The notes under the pieces: generated by a model
What the model was told of the DNA's origin: nothing
Databases searched by the model: none
What the model saw: only the letters and a program-made list of their open reading frames with translations
Program-made: the position numbers and the translations under genes
Shown here: positions 1 through 10,887 of the stretch, piece by piece
Layout: every line of letters begins with the position of its first letter
Numbering within the stretch: position 1 is the stretch's first letter
NCBI GenBank assembly: GCA_016713525.1
Contig: JADJOZ010000009.1
Span: 105,749 to 169,748 of the forward strand
DNA length: 64,000 nucleotides
Reading direction: 5' to 3'
Source of the DNA: Bacteroidota bacterium
GTDB taxonomy: Bacteria > Bacteroidota > Bacteroidia > AKYH767-A > OLB10

Positions 1-1335
1 CCGCATTCCATTTATAAAAACGTCTTTAAATTAAGAAGCGGAAGCTGGTTGAAGATAAACAGTAATGGTATTGAAGTTAAGAAATACTGGAGTCTGAGAA
101 ATAAAATATCGAATAATGTAATCACTGAAAAAGATCAGGCACTTGTAAAGCTCAGCGATTTGCTGATTAGTTCCGTTCAGTATCAATTAAAAAGTGATGT
201 TCCTTTTGGAGTATTTTTAAGTGGTGGAATTGATTCGAGTCTTGTTACTGCACAGGCAGTGATGTTATCAAGTGTTAAAGTCAATACCTTCTCAATAGGA
301 TTTGAAGAGAACAGTCACAACGAATCGGAGTATGCCAAAGCAGTTGCAAAATATTTAGGTACTTCGCATCACGAATTTATAGTTTCATATAAGGATGCAT
401 TAAACCTCATAAACAGTATTACTGAAACCTATGATGAACCTTTCGCAGATTCATCAGCGATTCCTACCATGCTGGTTTCGAAATTAGCCAAACAATATGT
501 AACTGTTACCCTTTCCGGCGAAGGTGGTGATGAGTTGTTTTTTGGATATGGTGCATACAAATGGGCACGCACTTTAAGCAATCCACTGGTTAATGCTATT
601 AGAAAACCGGCAGCAGGAATATTTAATAATATGTCATCCCGTTATCAGCGAATTGGAAGATTGATAAATTACAGTGATGACACCAACAAAATGAGTCATA
701 TTTTTTCTCAGGAACAATATTTGTTTGCCGAACATGAGGTAGATAAATTATTGTCGCCTGAATACCTTCGTGAAAGTTCAAAAGATTCGAAGGAAATGTT
801 TAATTCTGTGCTCCGTATTTTAGATGAGCGCAATAATGCCGGAAACATTGCAGTAACTGAAAGGAAACTATCAGCTATGGAACAACAGGCATTATATGAT
901 CTGGAAAACTACCTGCAGGGTGATCTGCTTACCAAAGTTGATCGTGCCAGTATGCGATATTCTATTGAAACCCGTGTTCCTTATCTCGATCACAGAATGG
1001 TGGAATTTGCTTTAAACCTCTCCCCTGATCTTAAATACAAACATGGAATTTTTAAATATATCCTCAAGCAGGTGTTGTATCAATATGTTCCTAAGCAGTT
1101 ATTCGACAGGCCAAAGCAGGGGTTTGCAATACCACTTAATAAATGGCTTCATACCTCATTAAAATATCTGATTGATGATTATCTGAATGAAGATATTATA
1201 AAGAAGTATGGTGCGGTAAAGTATGAGGAAGTTGCTCAACTCAAAAAAGATTTCTTTGGCGGTGCCGATTTTCTTTACAACAGAATATGGCTTTTAATAA
1301 TGTTACAAATGTGGTTTGTGAGTAATGAAAAATAA
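1..1335 (+). CDS. asnB: Asparagine synthase (glutamine-hydrolysing), C-terminal part, cut by window start
   Basis: The frame is open to base 1, so the N-terminal glutaminase domain lies outside the window; 444 residues are visible. The ATP-pyrophosphatase loop SGGIDSS is encoded at 220-240, followed by the aspartate/ATP-binding features GEGGDELFFGYGAYKW, TRVPYLDHRMVEFAL and RPKQGFAIPL that are typical of class B asparagine synthases. The family transfers ammonia from glutamine to aspartate, or to other carboxyl groups when the gene sits in a polysaccharide cluster. A second homologue lies at 30693-32502 inside such a cluster. The stop codon ends at 1335 and the stop of the opposing gene starts at 1336, so the two genes abut tail to tail. 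Confidence 0.93.
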   Translation, partial: PHSIYKNVFKLRSGSWLKINSNGIEVKKYWSLRNKISNNVITEKDQALVKLSDLLISSVQYQLKSDVPFGVFLSGGIDSSLVTAQAVMLSSVKVNTFSIGFEENSHNESEYAKAVAKYLGTSHHEFIVSYKDALNLINSITETYDEPFADSSAIPTMLVSKLAKQYVTVTLSGEGGDELFFGYGAYKWARTLSNPLVNAIRKPAAGIFNNMSSRYQRIGRLINYSDDTNKMSHIFSQEQYLFAEHEVDKLLSPEYLRESSKDSKEMFNSVLRILDERNNAGNIAVTERKLSAMEQQALYDLENYLQGDLLTKVDRASMRYSIETRVPYLDHRMVEFALNLSPDLKYKHGIFKYILKQVLYQYVPKQLFDRPKQGFAIPLNKWLHTSLKYLIDDYLNEDIIKKYGAVKYEEVAQLKKDFFGGADFLYNRIWLLIMLQMWFVSNEK

Positions 1336-2748
1336 TTAAACCTTTTCGTCAGGTTTTTCTTTTTCTTCATCTGTTTTAGTTTCTTCAGATGAAAGTTCCT
1401 GAACATCAGTTTCAACAGGTTTTTCCTCTCTGTTTCGTAAATCAAAATAATATTGCATAATAAATAAACACGCCACGAAAAATGGCAATGCCGGAATCCG
1501 GTAACGTACCAAACTACCAAAGTTAGAAGTTGAAATTCCCACAGAAAATGCAAAGAACAAACTGAATATTAAGGAAAATGTAAGTAAGTGATTCTTCACT
1601 AACATTGGAAAAATACCAATGACTCTTAATTTTATAACCATTCTGATAGCCATGAAAAGAAGAATCAATCCTTCTAATCCCGACAATATCATTACTATGT
1701 TATTAGCTTCCCAGATATAGGGCCGGAATAAAGCCACATTGATTGCTGCAGGTGCTTTAGCTAGCATGCTTGGAACATTTGCTTCAAATTCACCAATATC
1801 AAAAGTATTACCTCCATAATAATCAGATTTCAAATCCTTATAGGTAATCACGGCTCGCTCCAATACTTTATCTACTGAATACAATCCCAGCAAATCACCC
1901 ATGTTGATAAGCAATAAATATCCACCGGCAATGGCTATAGAAAACATAAATGGACCCATCAGGAATTTAATAACACTGTTACTGATTGAACCCAACTGAC
2001 GATTTACAAACCAAATCAACGACCCTGGTAAAAGTGCAAAAATGATGTAGGGTTTAATCATCAAAATTAAATATGCCGATATAAAAATGGTTATGGCACT
2101 GGATAGAACATTTCGCCGTTTAATAAAGAGCATATAAAAACTATATGAATAATATCCGATGGCGCTTAGGGTAATGGTATCTTTCATGATTCCGGACCCC
2201 CAGAAAAAAACGGAAGGAATAAACAAAATTGCTATTGCCATTTGCTTTTTTAATTCTGGAAATTCCATGACAAAAAGCTGATATAACTTCCAAATTCCAG
2301 CATACGAAGCGTATGCAAACAACATGGTTGATACAATAAAACTTCCCGCACCTAAAATCACAAAAAAGGAAGCAATCCGGACTACGAAAAATGTTTGTGC
2401 ATCCCTGAAATAAATTGGATACCCTGTACCTTCATTAAAATAAAAGTAATTTTCAATACTTAATCCTTCAGTCATCACCACAATAAAGCCCGTTGGATCG
2501 GTAACAAGCAGTCGTGCCATACAAACAGCATCCCTGAAATAATTCACTGTATCTCCACCTCCATAATAAACGGTGTAAATTAAGCAAAGTGATAAACCTC
2601 CAATTAATTTAACATACAGCCCTTTAGTATAATATGTATACTCAGGATTGGTTTTAACTTTCCTGTACTTCCGGATTCTGGCCGAAATAATAATAAGAAA
2701 AAGTGCAATTGGCCCGTATAAAAAGTCAACGATTGAGAAGAATTCCAT
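1336..2748 (-). CDS. Polytopic membrane protein, possibly a polysaccharide polymerase or lipid-linked glycosyltransferase
   Basis: This 470-residue protein has about ten hydrophobic segments separated by short polar loops and ends in a charged tail of about 35 residues rich in Glu, Lys and Asp (for example SSEETKTDEEKEKPDEKV). Visible motifs include YYGGGDTVNYFRDA early on and FFWGSGIMKDT in the middle, a pattern I associate with EpsG/Wzy-like or GT-C-like membrane proteins of Bacteroidota, but I cannot name a family firmly. It is convergent with an asparagine synthase, another gene type common in exopolysaccharide loci. A TATCTTTG promoter element lies 19 bases upstream of the ATG at 2748. 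Function is inferred from topology and neighbours only. Confidence 0.8.
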   Translation of the reverse strand: MEFFSIVDFLYGPIALFLIIISARIRKYRKVKTNPEYTYYTKGLYVKLIGGLSLCLIYTVYYGGGDTVNYFRDAVCMARLLVTDPTGFIVVMTEGLSIENYFYFNEGTGYPIYFRDAQTFFVVRIASFFVILGAGSFIVSTMLFAYASYAGIWKLYQLFVMEFPELKKQMAIAILFIPSVFFWGSGIMKDTITLSAIGYYSYSFYMLFIKRRNVLSSAITIFISAYLILMIKPYIIFALLPGSLIWFVNRQLGSISNSVIKFLMGPFMFSIAIAGGYLLLINMGDLLGLYSVDKVLERAVITYKDLKSDYYGGNTFDIGEFEANVPSMLAKAPAAINVALFRPYIWEANNIVMILSGLEGLILLFMAIRMVIKLRVIGIFPMLVKNHLLTFSLIFSLFFAFSVGISTSNFGSLVRYRIPALPFFVACLFIMQYYFDLRNREEKPVETDVQELSSEETKTDEEKEKPDEKV

Positions 2749-2766
2749 CAGTAGATTTTAATGTCT

Positions 2767-2774
2767 CAAAGATA
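2767..2774 (-). promoter_or_regulatory. Bacteroidota -7 promoter element (TATCTTTG)
   Basis: On the minus strand this reads TATCTTTG, an exact match to the TAnnTTTG element used by the Bacteroidota primary sigma factor, just upstream of the membrane protein gene starting at 2748. No good TTG -33 element stands at the usual 19-21 base spacing. Confidence 0.45.
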
Positions 2775-2829
2775 AAAAAACATACTTCCCCATATCAGAT
2801 TTCAAAATTGGGATAAAAGTATCAGATTA

Positions 2830-5800
2830 TCAATGCTTCACAACAGTAAACCTCTGAACTTCAACACTTTTGCCATTATTCACCCTAATCATATAAATAC
2901 CCGACTTTAATAATGAAAGGTTTATATCCATTGACTGATAACCGGTTTCGAAGATTAATTCCCGTATTTCGGACTTACTGATACCTGTGATATCTGTTAT
3001 TGAAATTTCCAAATCATTGCCAGCTGTTCCATCAAATGCAACAGTAATAAAATCTGAAGCTGGGTTTGGGTACAATTGAATGTTACTTTTTCCATCAATC
3101 CGGTCATTTACGATTTCTTCGGGACATGTAACAATAACATTAAATTTCGGCGAAGATTTCAGACATCCAAACGGACTTGAGACAACAACTTTATATTGAC
3201 CATTTGTTTTTGCAACATAATTAACTCCTGTTGCTCCGGGAATAGAATTGGCAAATTTTTTCCATTGGTAAGTGTTACCAGATTGAGTACTAACAGTCAG
3301 GGTAACACTATCACCGGGACAAAACTGAAGTGGTCCAGATGCTGTAACATTGGCAGATGGTAATGGATTTTTTACAACTACGAATTTAGGTGATATGCCA
3401 TAGCAACCATTGGCATCTGTAACATTAACTTTATAATTGCCCGATTTAGTTACATTAAGAACGGGACTATTGGACCCATTTACCGGAACTGCATTTCTGG
3501 TCCATTCCCATTGAGAAACAGATCCTGCATAAACAGCCTCCAGAGAATAAGGAGTTGCAGCACAAAAAGAATTTGTGCCATTTGAACTTGATATTGCCAA
3601 AACAGGATTGGGATTTACTGTTATGTAAGCAGGAATAATCAATGTATCACTTCCCCTGAAACTGGATGCAATCAGAGTTACTTTTCTGGGGCCGGAACTA
3701 TTGTATGTAACAAGAGGATTTTGTAAAGTTGAAGATGAAGGATTTCCTCCGGGAAACAACCATTCCCATTGAATTGCAAAATTGGTGCTGGCATCGGTAA
3801 ACTGAACCGACTGACCGGAGCAGACACTTGTTGTTGATGATGTGAACGCAGCTGTTGGAGGATCACATGCCGGGAAAACATTTGAACTGACTGTGGTAGA
3901 AAGACCTTTAATATCAGTTACCGTTAATTCTATTTCATAATAATAAGTTTCAGTACATCCTGCCGGTGATATGATAGTGCTTGTAATCTTGTTTGTATCA
4001 ACCGATTCGGGGTGAAGATGTTGGTTGTGATGAAAAATAGTTCTCCATCTGTAGAACAAACTACCAGGTCCATGTTCTGCATCGGTGACTTGTGCTTCCA
4101 ATGGTAAATTGGTAAATCCATTCATCGAATACAAATCGCCATTATTAAAACTGGTAATAACAACTTGAGGAGGTGTATTATTCACAAACACATAAAGTGA
4201 ATCTTTGGAGATGTTTCCACCATCATCGGTCACGGTTAAAACAACAGTATAAGTAGTAGGCACTCCTGTGGGCGCAGTAAACAAATGAGTGGGATCGGCA
4301 ACGCTGCTAAAATTGCCATCACCGAAATTCCAGCTGTAAAGCAATGGTTGATTTTCAGGATCTGTAGAAGAACTTCCGGTAAAACTTATTGAAAGTGGTC
4401 CTGGACCAAACGAAACATTTTGCGTTGCAACAGCTGTGGGGATATTATTTACAACTCCCGTATAAATAATTTTTTTAATCTGATCCGGATAACTTACATA
4501 GTAAATGCCACCATCTGCTACATTCTCAGTTATGAAAACACAGGGTCCAACCAAAGCTGCAAAATCAATTACCTCCAAAGGTTTATCGTTTGCATCAAAT
4601 TTAAAATTCTGAATCCACTGGCCAACATAATCACCATGAAAATAAGTATCCTGAAATTCAATTGGAAACTTATTTCCGGTGTACCAGAAACCTGCCGTGG
4701 AAGCATACCCCCCGAAGCTGGGACCAATAACCGGAGATCCCGGAGCATTTATATTGATGGTAGAAGCAGTATCATTCACAAATATTCCGGTTCGTGACTG
4801 ATTACCATGTTTCCAGTCGAGAACCGGCCGGCGATGCATAAAAACAGGAATAGAATCAGGAATCGTATCTGTTGGACTGCAAGGATTTAAGAATGTTAAT
4901 GGCAGTAAAGTCTCCTGCTTTAAAAGATCCTTGAATCTTAAAAATTGCTGTGTACAACCTCCAGTCTGATACAAAGGGTTGGGAACATCTTTGTTTTCAG
5001 TAGTGAGATTCATGTAACCGGTTTGTGGTGTCAAACCTTCGAACAAAGGCCAGCCAAAATTTTGTGCCGGACCTGTACACACATTCATATCTTCCCAGTT
5101 ATCCCAACCAACATCGCCCAGATAAATAGTTCCCGGTTCACCTGCAGTAGGATCAGCATTTCCTGTTCCGGGTTTTAAAACTGCCCGAAATGGATTTCGC
5201 AAACCAAGTGCCCAAACTTTGGATGCCGGTGCAAAAGGATCAGTAGGATTAAAAAACGGATTTGAATTCATTCCTTCTCCGGTTGCAGGATCTATTCTTA
5301 AAATTTTTCCATTCAAAGAATTCACCATTTGTGAACGAAATGAACCAACATTTTCTTCAGGCCGTATGATACTGTCATTTAAAGCCTGACTCCAATAAGT
5401 TGCTCCTCCTCCCCCATCTACAAAATTATAGCTTGCACCATCACCAGTAGTAACAATTAAAGAACCATCAGTAGCGAAGAATATTGCACCGCCTGTATGC
5501 GATTCATGAAGAACTGGGATTCCATTTTTTTTAGAATCACCTAAAAGGATGTATCGACTATTAGGTACCAGAGAAGTGAAATTAGTTGCACTGTCAAGCT
5601 GATATCTGGTGACCCTTGCTATAGTTGCCTGGAAATATTCATTAACTGCAGCATTATAGGCAGGCGTTCCAAAATTAATCAGATGGTGTCTGTCGACTGT
5701 ATAATACAAATATATAAACCCATTATTTTCAAAATTTGGATCAAGGGCAAGCATGTTCAATCCATGATCACGCCAGTTCCCTACCTCGTCGTTGATATCA

Positions 5801-6051
5801 ATTAATGGCACCGGTTGCTTTGCTCCCGAAGAATCGACGAGCCATATCCGACCTAATTTCTCAGCAACAAACATGCGCCCGTGATTATCGAATCGAAAAC
5901 CTACAACTTCACTCCACCCATTACTCACCAATGCATCCACAAAAAGTGGAGGTACCGACGATGGACCGGCTTCAACTGATGAAATTGAACCGCTAAAAAT
6001 CAGTGCTGAAAAGAATGCATGCAAACACCATTTGAATAATAATGAACGCAT
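2830..6051 (-). CDS. Secreted PQQ-type sugar dehydrogenase-like protein with PKD domains and T9SS tail
   Basis: I chose the ATG at 6051 because it opens a proper signal peptide (MRSLLFKWCLHAFFSALIFS, ending near SSVEA); the frame runs open to 6132. The product is 1073 residues. Residues about 30-535 form a glucose/sorbosone dehydrogenase (GSDH) six-bladed propeller, with DHGLNMLALDPNF, YTVDRHHLINFG, GLRNPFRAVL and GDVGWDNWEDMNV visible. A PKD domain (GDGNFSSVADPTHLF) covers about 537-620, a second PKD-like module about 727-813, then two Ig-like Cys-containing modules, and a T9SS sorting domain starts at LYPNPASDF near residue 989. The protein should be exported by Sec, moved across the outer membrane by T9SS, and be surface-bound or released. 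Whether it binds PQQ and oxidises sugars cannot be told from sequence. A close paralogue follows at 6220-9990. Confidence 0.9.
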   Translation of the reverse strand: MRSLLFKWCLHAFFSALIFSGSISSVEAGPSSVPPLFVDALVSNGWSEVVGFRFDNHGRMFVAEKLGRIWLVDSSGAKQPVPLIDINDEVGNWRDHGLNMLALDPNFENNGFIYLYYTVDRHHLINFGTPAYNAAVNEYFQATIARVTRYQLDSATNFTSLVPNSRYILLGDSKKNGIPVLHESHTGGAIFFATDGSLIVTTGDGASYNFVDGGGGATYWSQALNDSIIRPEENVGSFRSQMVNSLNGKILRIDPATGEGMNSNPFFNPTDPFAPASKVWALGLRNPFRAVLKPGTGNADPTAGEPGTIYLGDVGWDNWEDMNVCTGPAQNFGWPLFEGLTPQTGYMNLTTENKDVPNPLYQTGGCTQQFLRFKDLLKQETLLPLTFLNPCSPTDTIPDSIPVFMHRRPVLDWKHGNQSRTGIFVNDTASTININAPGSPVIGPSFGGYASTAGFWYTGNKFPIEFQDTYFHGDYVGQWIQNFKFDANDKPLEVIDFAALVGPCVFITENVADGGIYYVSYPDQIKKIIYTGVVNNIPTAVATQNVSFGPGPLSISFTGSSSTDPENQPLLYSWNFGDGNFSSVADPTHLFTAPTGVPTTYTVVLTVTDDGGNISKDSLYVFVNNTPPQVVITSFNNGDLYSMNGFTNLPLEAQVTDAEHGPGSLFYRWRTIFHHNQHLHPESVDTNKITSTIISPAGCTETYYYEIELTVTDIKGLSTTVSSNVFPACDPPTAAFTSSTTSVCSGQSVQFTDASTNFAIQWEWLFPGGNPSSSTLQNPLVTYNSSGPRKVTLIASSFRGSDTLIIPAYITVNPNPVLAISSSNGTNSFCAATPYSLEAVYAGSVSQWEWTRNAVPVNGSNSPVLNVTKSGNYKVNVTDANGCYGISPKFVVVKNPLPSANVTASGPLQFCPGDSVTLTVSTQSGNTYQWKKFANSIPGATGVNYVAKTNGQYKVVVSSPFGCLKSSPKFNVIVTCPEEIVNDRIDGKSNIQLYPNPASDFITVAFDGTAGNDLEISITDITGISKSEIRELIFETGYQSMDINLSLLKSGIYMIRVNNGKSVEVQRFTVVKH

Positions 6052-6219
6052 AAAAGATATGCGAACTAGAGTAATAATCTGATACATGAAATGAGTTGAG
6101 AAAATAGGAATCTGAAAAGTAAACAGTCCCAATTTATGGATGTTTAATATTTGGTAAACCGCAGTCTTTTAATGGCGAACAACCTAATTTCGCCTGTAAA
6201 CGCAAAAAGATTATAAAAA

Positions 6220-9200
6220 CTACTTTAAAATAACGATACGCAAATTACCAAAGTTATTAACACGTAGTTGATAAGTTCCGGGTGATAAATGTTTCAGGTC
6301 CAATTCCATGGAAATAGCTTTCACCTGTTTTGCAATATAAACTTCCTGACCCGGTAAATTGAAAACCTGTATGTCAACATTCTTGTCAGCCAAAGATTTA
6401 TCAAATATAATCCCGAAAATCCCTTGATGAAGGATTTGGATAAACAGAAAATCCTGAACTATTATTTCCACCTTCTGAAATACCTGTACAAGTTTCAATT
6501 TGCAAAGTGAACTCCACAGTATCTCTGCAGCCCTGGGGATGAAGATAGGTGTAAGCAACTATTTGTGGTCCCTGCCCTATAACTGCGGGAGCTAATACTG
6601 TTGCAACTATTCCATTTACTAGATAAGAACCGCCCGAAGGTGATCCGCCTGTCAATAAAAACGGTGGTTGATTGATACAGATAGTATCATTGAAGGAAGG
6701 AGTAAAGTTACCTGTTGTAAAGCAGGAATTGTTATCTCAACAGAATCTGTAAAAATGCAACCCTGAACAGAAGTTACTGTGAGGGCATACCATCCTGAAG
6801 TAGTTATTTCGAGTGTTGAATTCGATGTACCATCACTCCATAAAAATGAACCCGAAGTAATTCCGGGATCTAAAATGTAAACAGAATCACAAATTAGTAA
6901 CGAAGGACCAAATTCAAATAGAGGAACAGTTCCAATTTGTACTGAAATTGAATCTGAAGCCTGACATCCTGTGACTGTATCCGTAATATTCAATGCATAA
7001 ATACCGCTGGTAAATATATTCAGTGATTGGGTAATGGTTCCATCCTGCCAAAGGTAATTAAATGCACCTGTTGGGCCATTCAAAACAAAAACAGAGTCGC
7101 AGACAAGAGTGTCGGTTCCAAGATTAAAAGCTGGTGGTAAATTTAGTTCAACATTAATGGAATCGCTTTCCTGACATCCGGATAATGCTGTAACTGTTAC
7201 AAAATACAAACCGCTGGAATCAACCTGAATGGATGACGTTACTTCTCCTGTGTTCCAAAGCCATAAATTACCGGTTAATCCGGCATCTAATGTAATTGCT
7301 GTATCGCACACAGTTAAATCGGGTCCCAGATCAACCACAGGAACAGTAAGAATTACAACTTCTATTGTATCTGTTGCGGAACATCCTTCCGGTGAAGTTA
7401 CCAGCACAGAATAAGCTCCATCACTATCGACAATTAATTCAGGATCGGTTGAAAAATCATTCCACAAATATGTTGCATTTGCATTGAAGGCGTTCAATGA
7501 AATACTTCCACACACAGTAGTATCAGCACCGAGATTTACCAGTGGATAAACGCCAACAGTGACATAACCGGGAAGTACAATAGTATCGGAACCACGGAAA
7601 CTCGATGCAATTAATTTTACATCATATATGCCCGGAACGTTATATTGAATCAATGGTGATACATCATTTGATACTGCCGGAATGCCGCCGGGGAATTCCC
7701 ATTCAAGGAGCACCGGAAAATTCGAACTGATATCATTAAACAGAATCTGTTCACCGGCACAGACAACTGAATCGCTTGCCGTAAATGTTGCAACAGGGGG
7801 ATCGCAGGCAGCATATAAATTTGAGCTGACAGAAGTAGATAAACCACCCGCATCTGTGACTTTTAAATTGATTTCAAAATAATAAGTATTCATTACCTCA
7901 CAACCAACCGGAGAAATTGTAGTAGTTGAAATTTTATTGGTGTCAATGGATTCCGGATGCAAATGTGCATTGTGATGCAGAATGGTGGTCCATCGGTAAA
8001 ATAATTCACCAGGCCCATGTTCCGCATCTGTAACAGCTGCTTCGAGCGGTAATTGCGTATTGCCGCTCATAGAATACAAATCGCCATCTGAAAAGCTGAT
8101 GATGGAAACCTGCGGCGGTGTATTATTTACAGAAATCAAAACAGAATCGGTATCTGTTTGACCGATATCATCGGTAACAGTTAATTTAGCATAATATGAA
8201 ACCGGTGAAGACGTTCCGGGATTGTAAATATGCACCGGGTCCTCTAGTGAACTAAAATTTCCATCGCCGAAATCCCAATTGTACTGAAGAGGCAAATTTT
8301 CAGGATCTGAGGAATTACTTCCAGTAAACTGAACCTGTAATGGACCTGCACCATACGTAGTATCGGTTTCTATTTTTGCAACAGGAAGGTTATTTACAAA
8401 ACCGGTATAACAAATTTCTTTTATTTCACCCGGGTAATTGGCATATGCGATGCATCCATTCACAGGATTAAGTGCCATATGCACAATGATTCCATTGTTA
8501 TCCCAAAAACCATTTACATTAGAAAGTACATCGTTGGTATCGATTTCAAAATTTCGAATCCATTGACCTACATAATCGGCATGGAAATAAGTATTCTGCC
8601 AGATAACAGGAAATCGATTATCTGTATACCAAACCCCTGCAATAGATGCATACCCACCGAACATGGTTCCCTGAACCGGTGATGCCGGGTCATCAATATT
8701 AATTTCATCGGCAACGCCATTTGTAAAAATACCTGCACGTGACTGAAAAACCATGTTTCCAATCGATGATTGGACGGCGATGAGTAAATACCGCAACTCC
8801 CTGCGGAATTAACTGTGAAGTATCGCAAGGATTTTTAAACTCCGGAGAGGGTCTTCGGTATCCTGAATTAGAAGTTCTTTGAATCGGAAATATGGACGTG
8901 TGCATCCGGATGTTCCAAAGAGTGGATTGGGGGCGTCCTGATTTTGTGTATTCAGATTGGTGTAGCCAATCTGTGGTGTTAGTCCTTCATATAATGGCCA
9001 TCCAAAATTTTGTTTGGGTGCATTACAAACGTTTAGATCTTCCCAGTTATCCCAACCAACATCCCCAATATAAAGTGTTCCTGGATTTCCTGCTGTGATA
9101 TCTGCTTCTCCTGTACCAGGGCGCAAGGTCATTCGGAAAGGATTACGAAAGCCAAGAGCCCAAACCCTTGATTTTGGTGAACGTGGCTCGGAATTGTCGA

Positions 9201-9990
9201 AGTAAGGATTTGAATTGAGTCCATCACCATTCAACGGATTTATTCTCAAAATTTTCCCATTCAGACAGTCAACCATTTGGGCCCTGAATGCACCTACGTT
9301 TTCTTTCGGCCTGATTATGGAATCATTTAATGCCTGACTCCAATAAGTACTTCCCGAACCGCCATCAACAAAAGTGTAACTGCCACCATCACCAGTTGAG
9401 ACGAACAAACTCTTATCTGCTCCAAAAATTAATGATCCACCACTGTGTGATTCAAAAACAATTGGAATGCCGGTTTTTTTTGTTTCACCTATCAAAATAA
9501 ATCGGCTCCCGGGGATGGTAGTGGTAAAATTGGTGGCAGAATCCGCTGTATAACGGGTCACCCTGGCAATGGTAGCCTGGAAAAACGTATTCACAGTTGG
9601 ATTATATGCAGGAGTTCCAAAGTTGATAAGATGATGTCTGTCAACAGTATAAAACAAATAGAAAAACCCATTAGTCCTGAAATCCGGATCCAGTGCAAAA
9701 CCATTTAAACCATGATCTCTCCAGTTCCCAACTTCTTCAGTAATATCTAATAATGGAGCTGCCAGTTTATTTCCGGAAGTATCAACCACCCAAACCTTCC
9801 CTCCCTTTTCCCAAACATATTGCTGACCAGTACTATCCCAGACAAAACCTTCAACTTCATCCCATGAGGTTGAAATTACAGAATTGGTAAAATTCGGGAA
9901 TTGAGCAATTACTTCAGATTGAAAGGTGAAGCAAAAGAAAAGAAAATATAACGATATCTTTTTGATTTTCAAAACTTTAATAAAATTCAT
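6220..9990 (-). CDS. Paralogous secreted PQQ-type sugar dehydrogenase-like protein with extra Ig-like repeats, T9SS tail (four frame slips)
   Basis: The gene starts at 9990 with signal peptide MNFIKVLKIKKISLYFLFFC. It is read in four pieces, and alignment with the paralogue at 2830-6051 locates the slips: one base missing near 8831-8835, one extra in A5 at 8746-8750, one missing in A3 at 6719-6721, and one extra A near 6440. Restored, the length is 1256 residues. The GSDH propeller (GDVGWDNWEDLNVC, FVDGGSGSTYWSQALND) and two PKD-like modules match the paralogue. It then carries four tandem Ig-like modules of about 70 residues (6720-7560) with the pattern LGxDTxVCDS...LW...SGxYxVxVT..GC, and a sorting domain with VYPNPSS. 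It lies 90-odd bases upstream of its paralogue in the same direction, so tandem duplication is likely. Confidence 0.88.
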
Positions 9991-10076
9991 CAGGATAATT
10001 TAGAGGGCTCATTCGATAAATTAAGTAAGGGATAATTTATTTAATGATCTATTTTTCAAATAATTGACATAGAATG

Positions 10077-10084
10077 CAAAGTTA
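10077..10084 (-). promoter_or_regulatory. Bacteroidota -7 promoter element (TAACTTTG)
   Basis: The minus strand reads TAACTTTG, an exact TAnnTTTG match 87 bases upstream of the start of the giant secreted protein at 9990. It lies in the divergent spacer shared with the FKBP gene. Confidence 0.4.
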
Positions 10085-10134
10085 GGGAATTCAAAAGGAT
10101 TTTGGGGAAGATGTTCACAACCCATTAAAATGGT

Positions 10135-10142
10135 TATCTTTG
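10135..10142 (+). promoter_or_regulatory. Bacteroidota -7 promoter element (TATCTTTG)
   Basis: An exact TAnnTTTG match 24 bases upstream of the FKBP start at 10167. It overlaps the 5' end of a longer possible reading frame, which supports choosing 10167 as the start codon. Confidence 0.5.
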
Positions 10143-10166
10143 CACCCGGTTTTACTAAAAATAACT

Positions 10167-10865
10167 ATGAAATATTCAGCAATTATTCTGTTCGCATCAT
10201 TTACAGTGTTCTCCTTCACTTCCTGCGATGGTCAGAAAAAATCAAAAAGCAGTGAAGGAAAAATAGCAACAGTAGTTGATTCTGTGAGCTATGGAATTGG
10301 AAACACAATAGGCAGAAACCTACAAAAAGATGGACTCGACTCCATTGATGTAGATCTTCTTGCAAGAGGTATCCGCGAAGTATTTGAAGGCAAACCTGCT
10401 GCAATGACTCCCGAAGCTGCTCAGGCAGTAATTCAAGGATACGTTGCAGGAATCCAACAGAAAAAACAAGCTGCTAACGTTGAAAAAGGACAAAAATTTC
10501 TTGCTGAAAATGCTAAAAAAGAAGGCGTTAAAACACTTCCAAGCGGACTGCAGTATACTATTGTTAAAGAAGGTACAGGTCCAAAACCAACTGCTGAAGA
10601 TAAAGTTACCACTCATTACCATGGAACATTAGTAGATGGTAAAGTTTTCGACAGTTCTGTTGATCGTGGTCAACCTGTTACTTTCGCTGTTAACGGTGTA
10701 ATTCCTGGTTGGACAGAAGCATTGCAATTAATGCCTGTAGGTTCTAAATGGAAATTATTCATTCCTTCAAATCTTGCCTATGGTGAAAGAGGTGCAGGTG
10801 GTGACATTGGTCCAAATGAAACTTTAATTTTTGATGTTGAATTAATTTCCATCGAAGGAAAATAA
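10167..10865 (+). CDS. FKBP-type peptidyl-prolyl cis-trans isomerase lipoprotein
   Basis: The start at 10167 gives MKYSAIILFASFTVFSFTSC, a lipoprotein signal peptide with Cys at position 20, so the 232-residue product is probably lipid-anchored in the envelope. Residues about 35-105 resemble the FKBP N-terminal dimerisation region (DSVSYGIGNTIGRNL). The C-terminal 110 residues are a catalytic FKBP domain: GLQYTIVKEGTG, HYHGTLVDGKVFDSS, GVIPGWTEAL and FIPSNLAYGERGAG hold the expected Tyr, Phe, Asp, Ile and Trp pocket residues. The family (FkpA/Mip) speeds prolyl isomerisation in exported proteins and acts as a chaperone. A strong terminator follows at 10888-10911, so the gene is probably transcribed alone. 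Confidence 0.95.
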   Translation: MKYSAIILFASFTVFSFTSCDGQKKSKSSEGKIATVVDSVSYGIGNTIGRNLQKDGLDSIDVDLLARGIREVFEGKPAAMTPEAAQAVIQGYVAGIQQKKQAANVEKGQKFLAENAKKEGVKTLPSGLQYTIVKEGTGPKPTAEDKVTTHYHGTLVDGKVFDSSVDRGQPVTFAVNGVIPGWTEALQLMPVGSKWKLFIPSNLAYGERGAGGDIGPNETLIFDVELISIEGK

Positions 10866-10887
10866 TTTCATCTTCTAATAATACTTG

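Noticed and set aside
4420..5996. Plus-strand frames opposite the first PQQ-like gene
   Set aside because: They are shadows of the long minus-strand gene, with Cys- and Arg-rich compositions not seen in real proteins.
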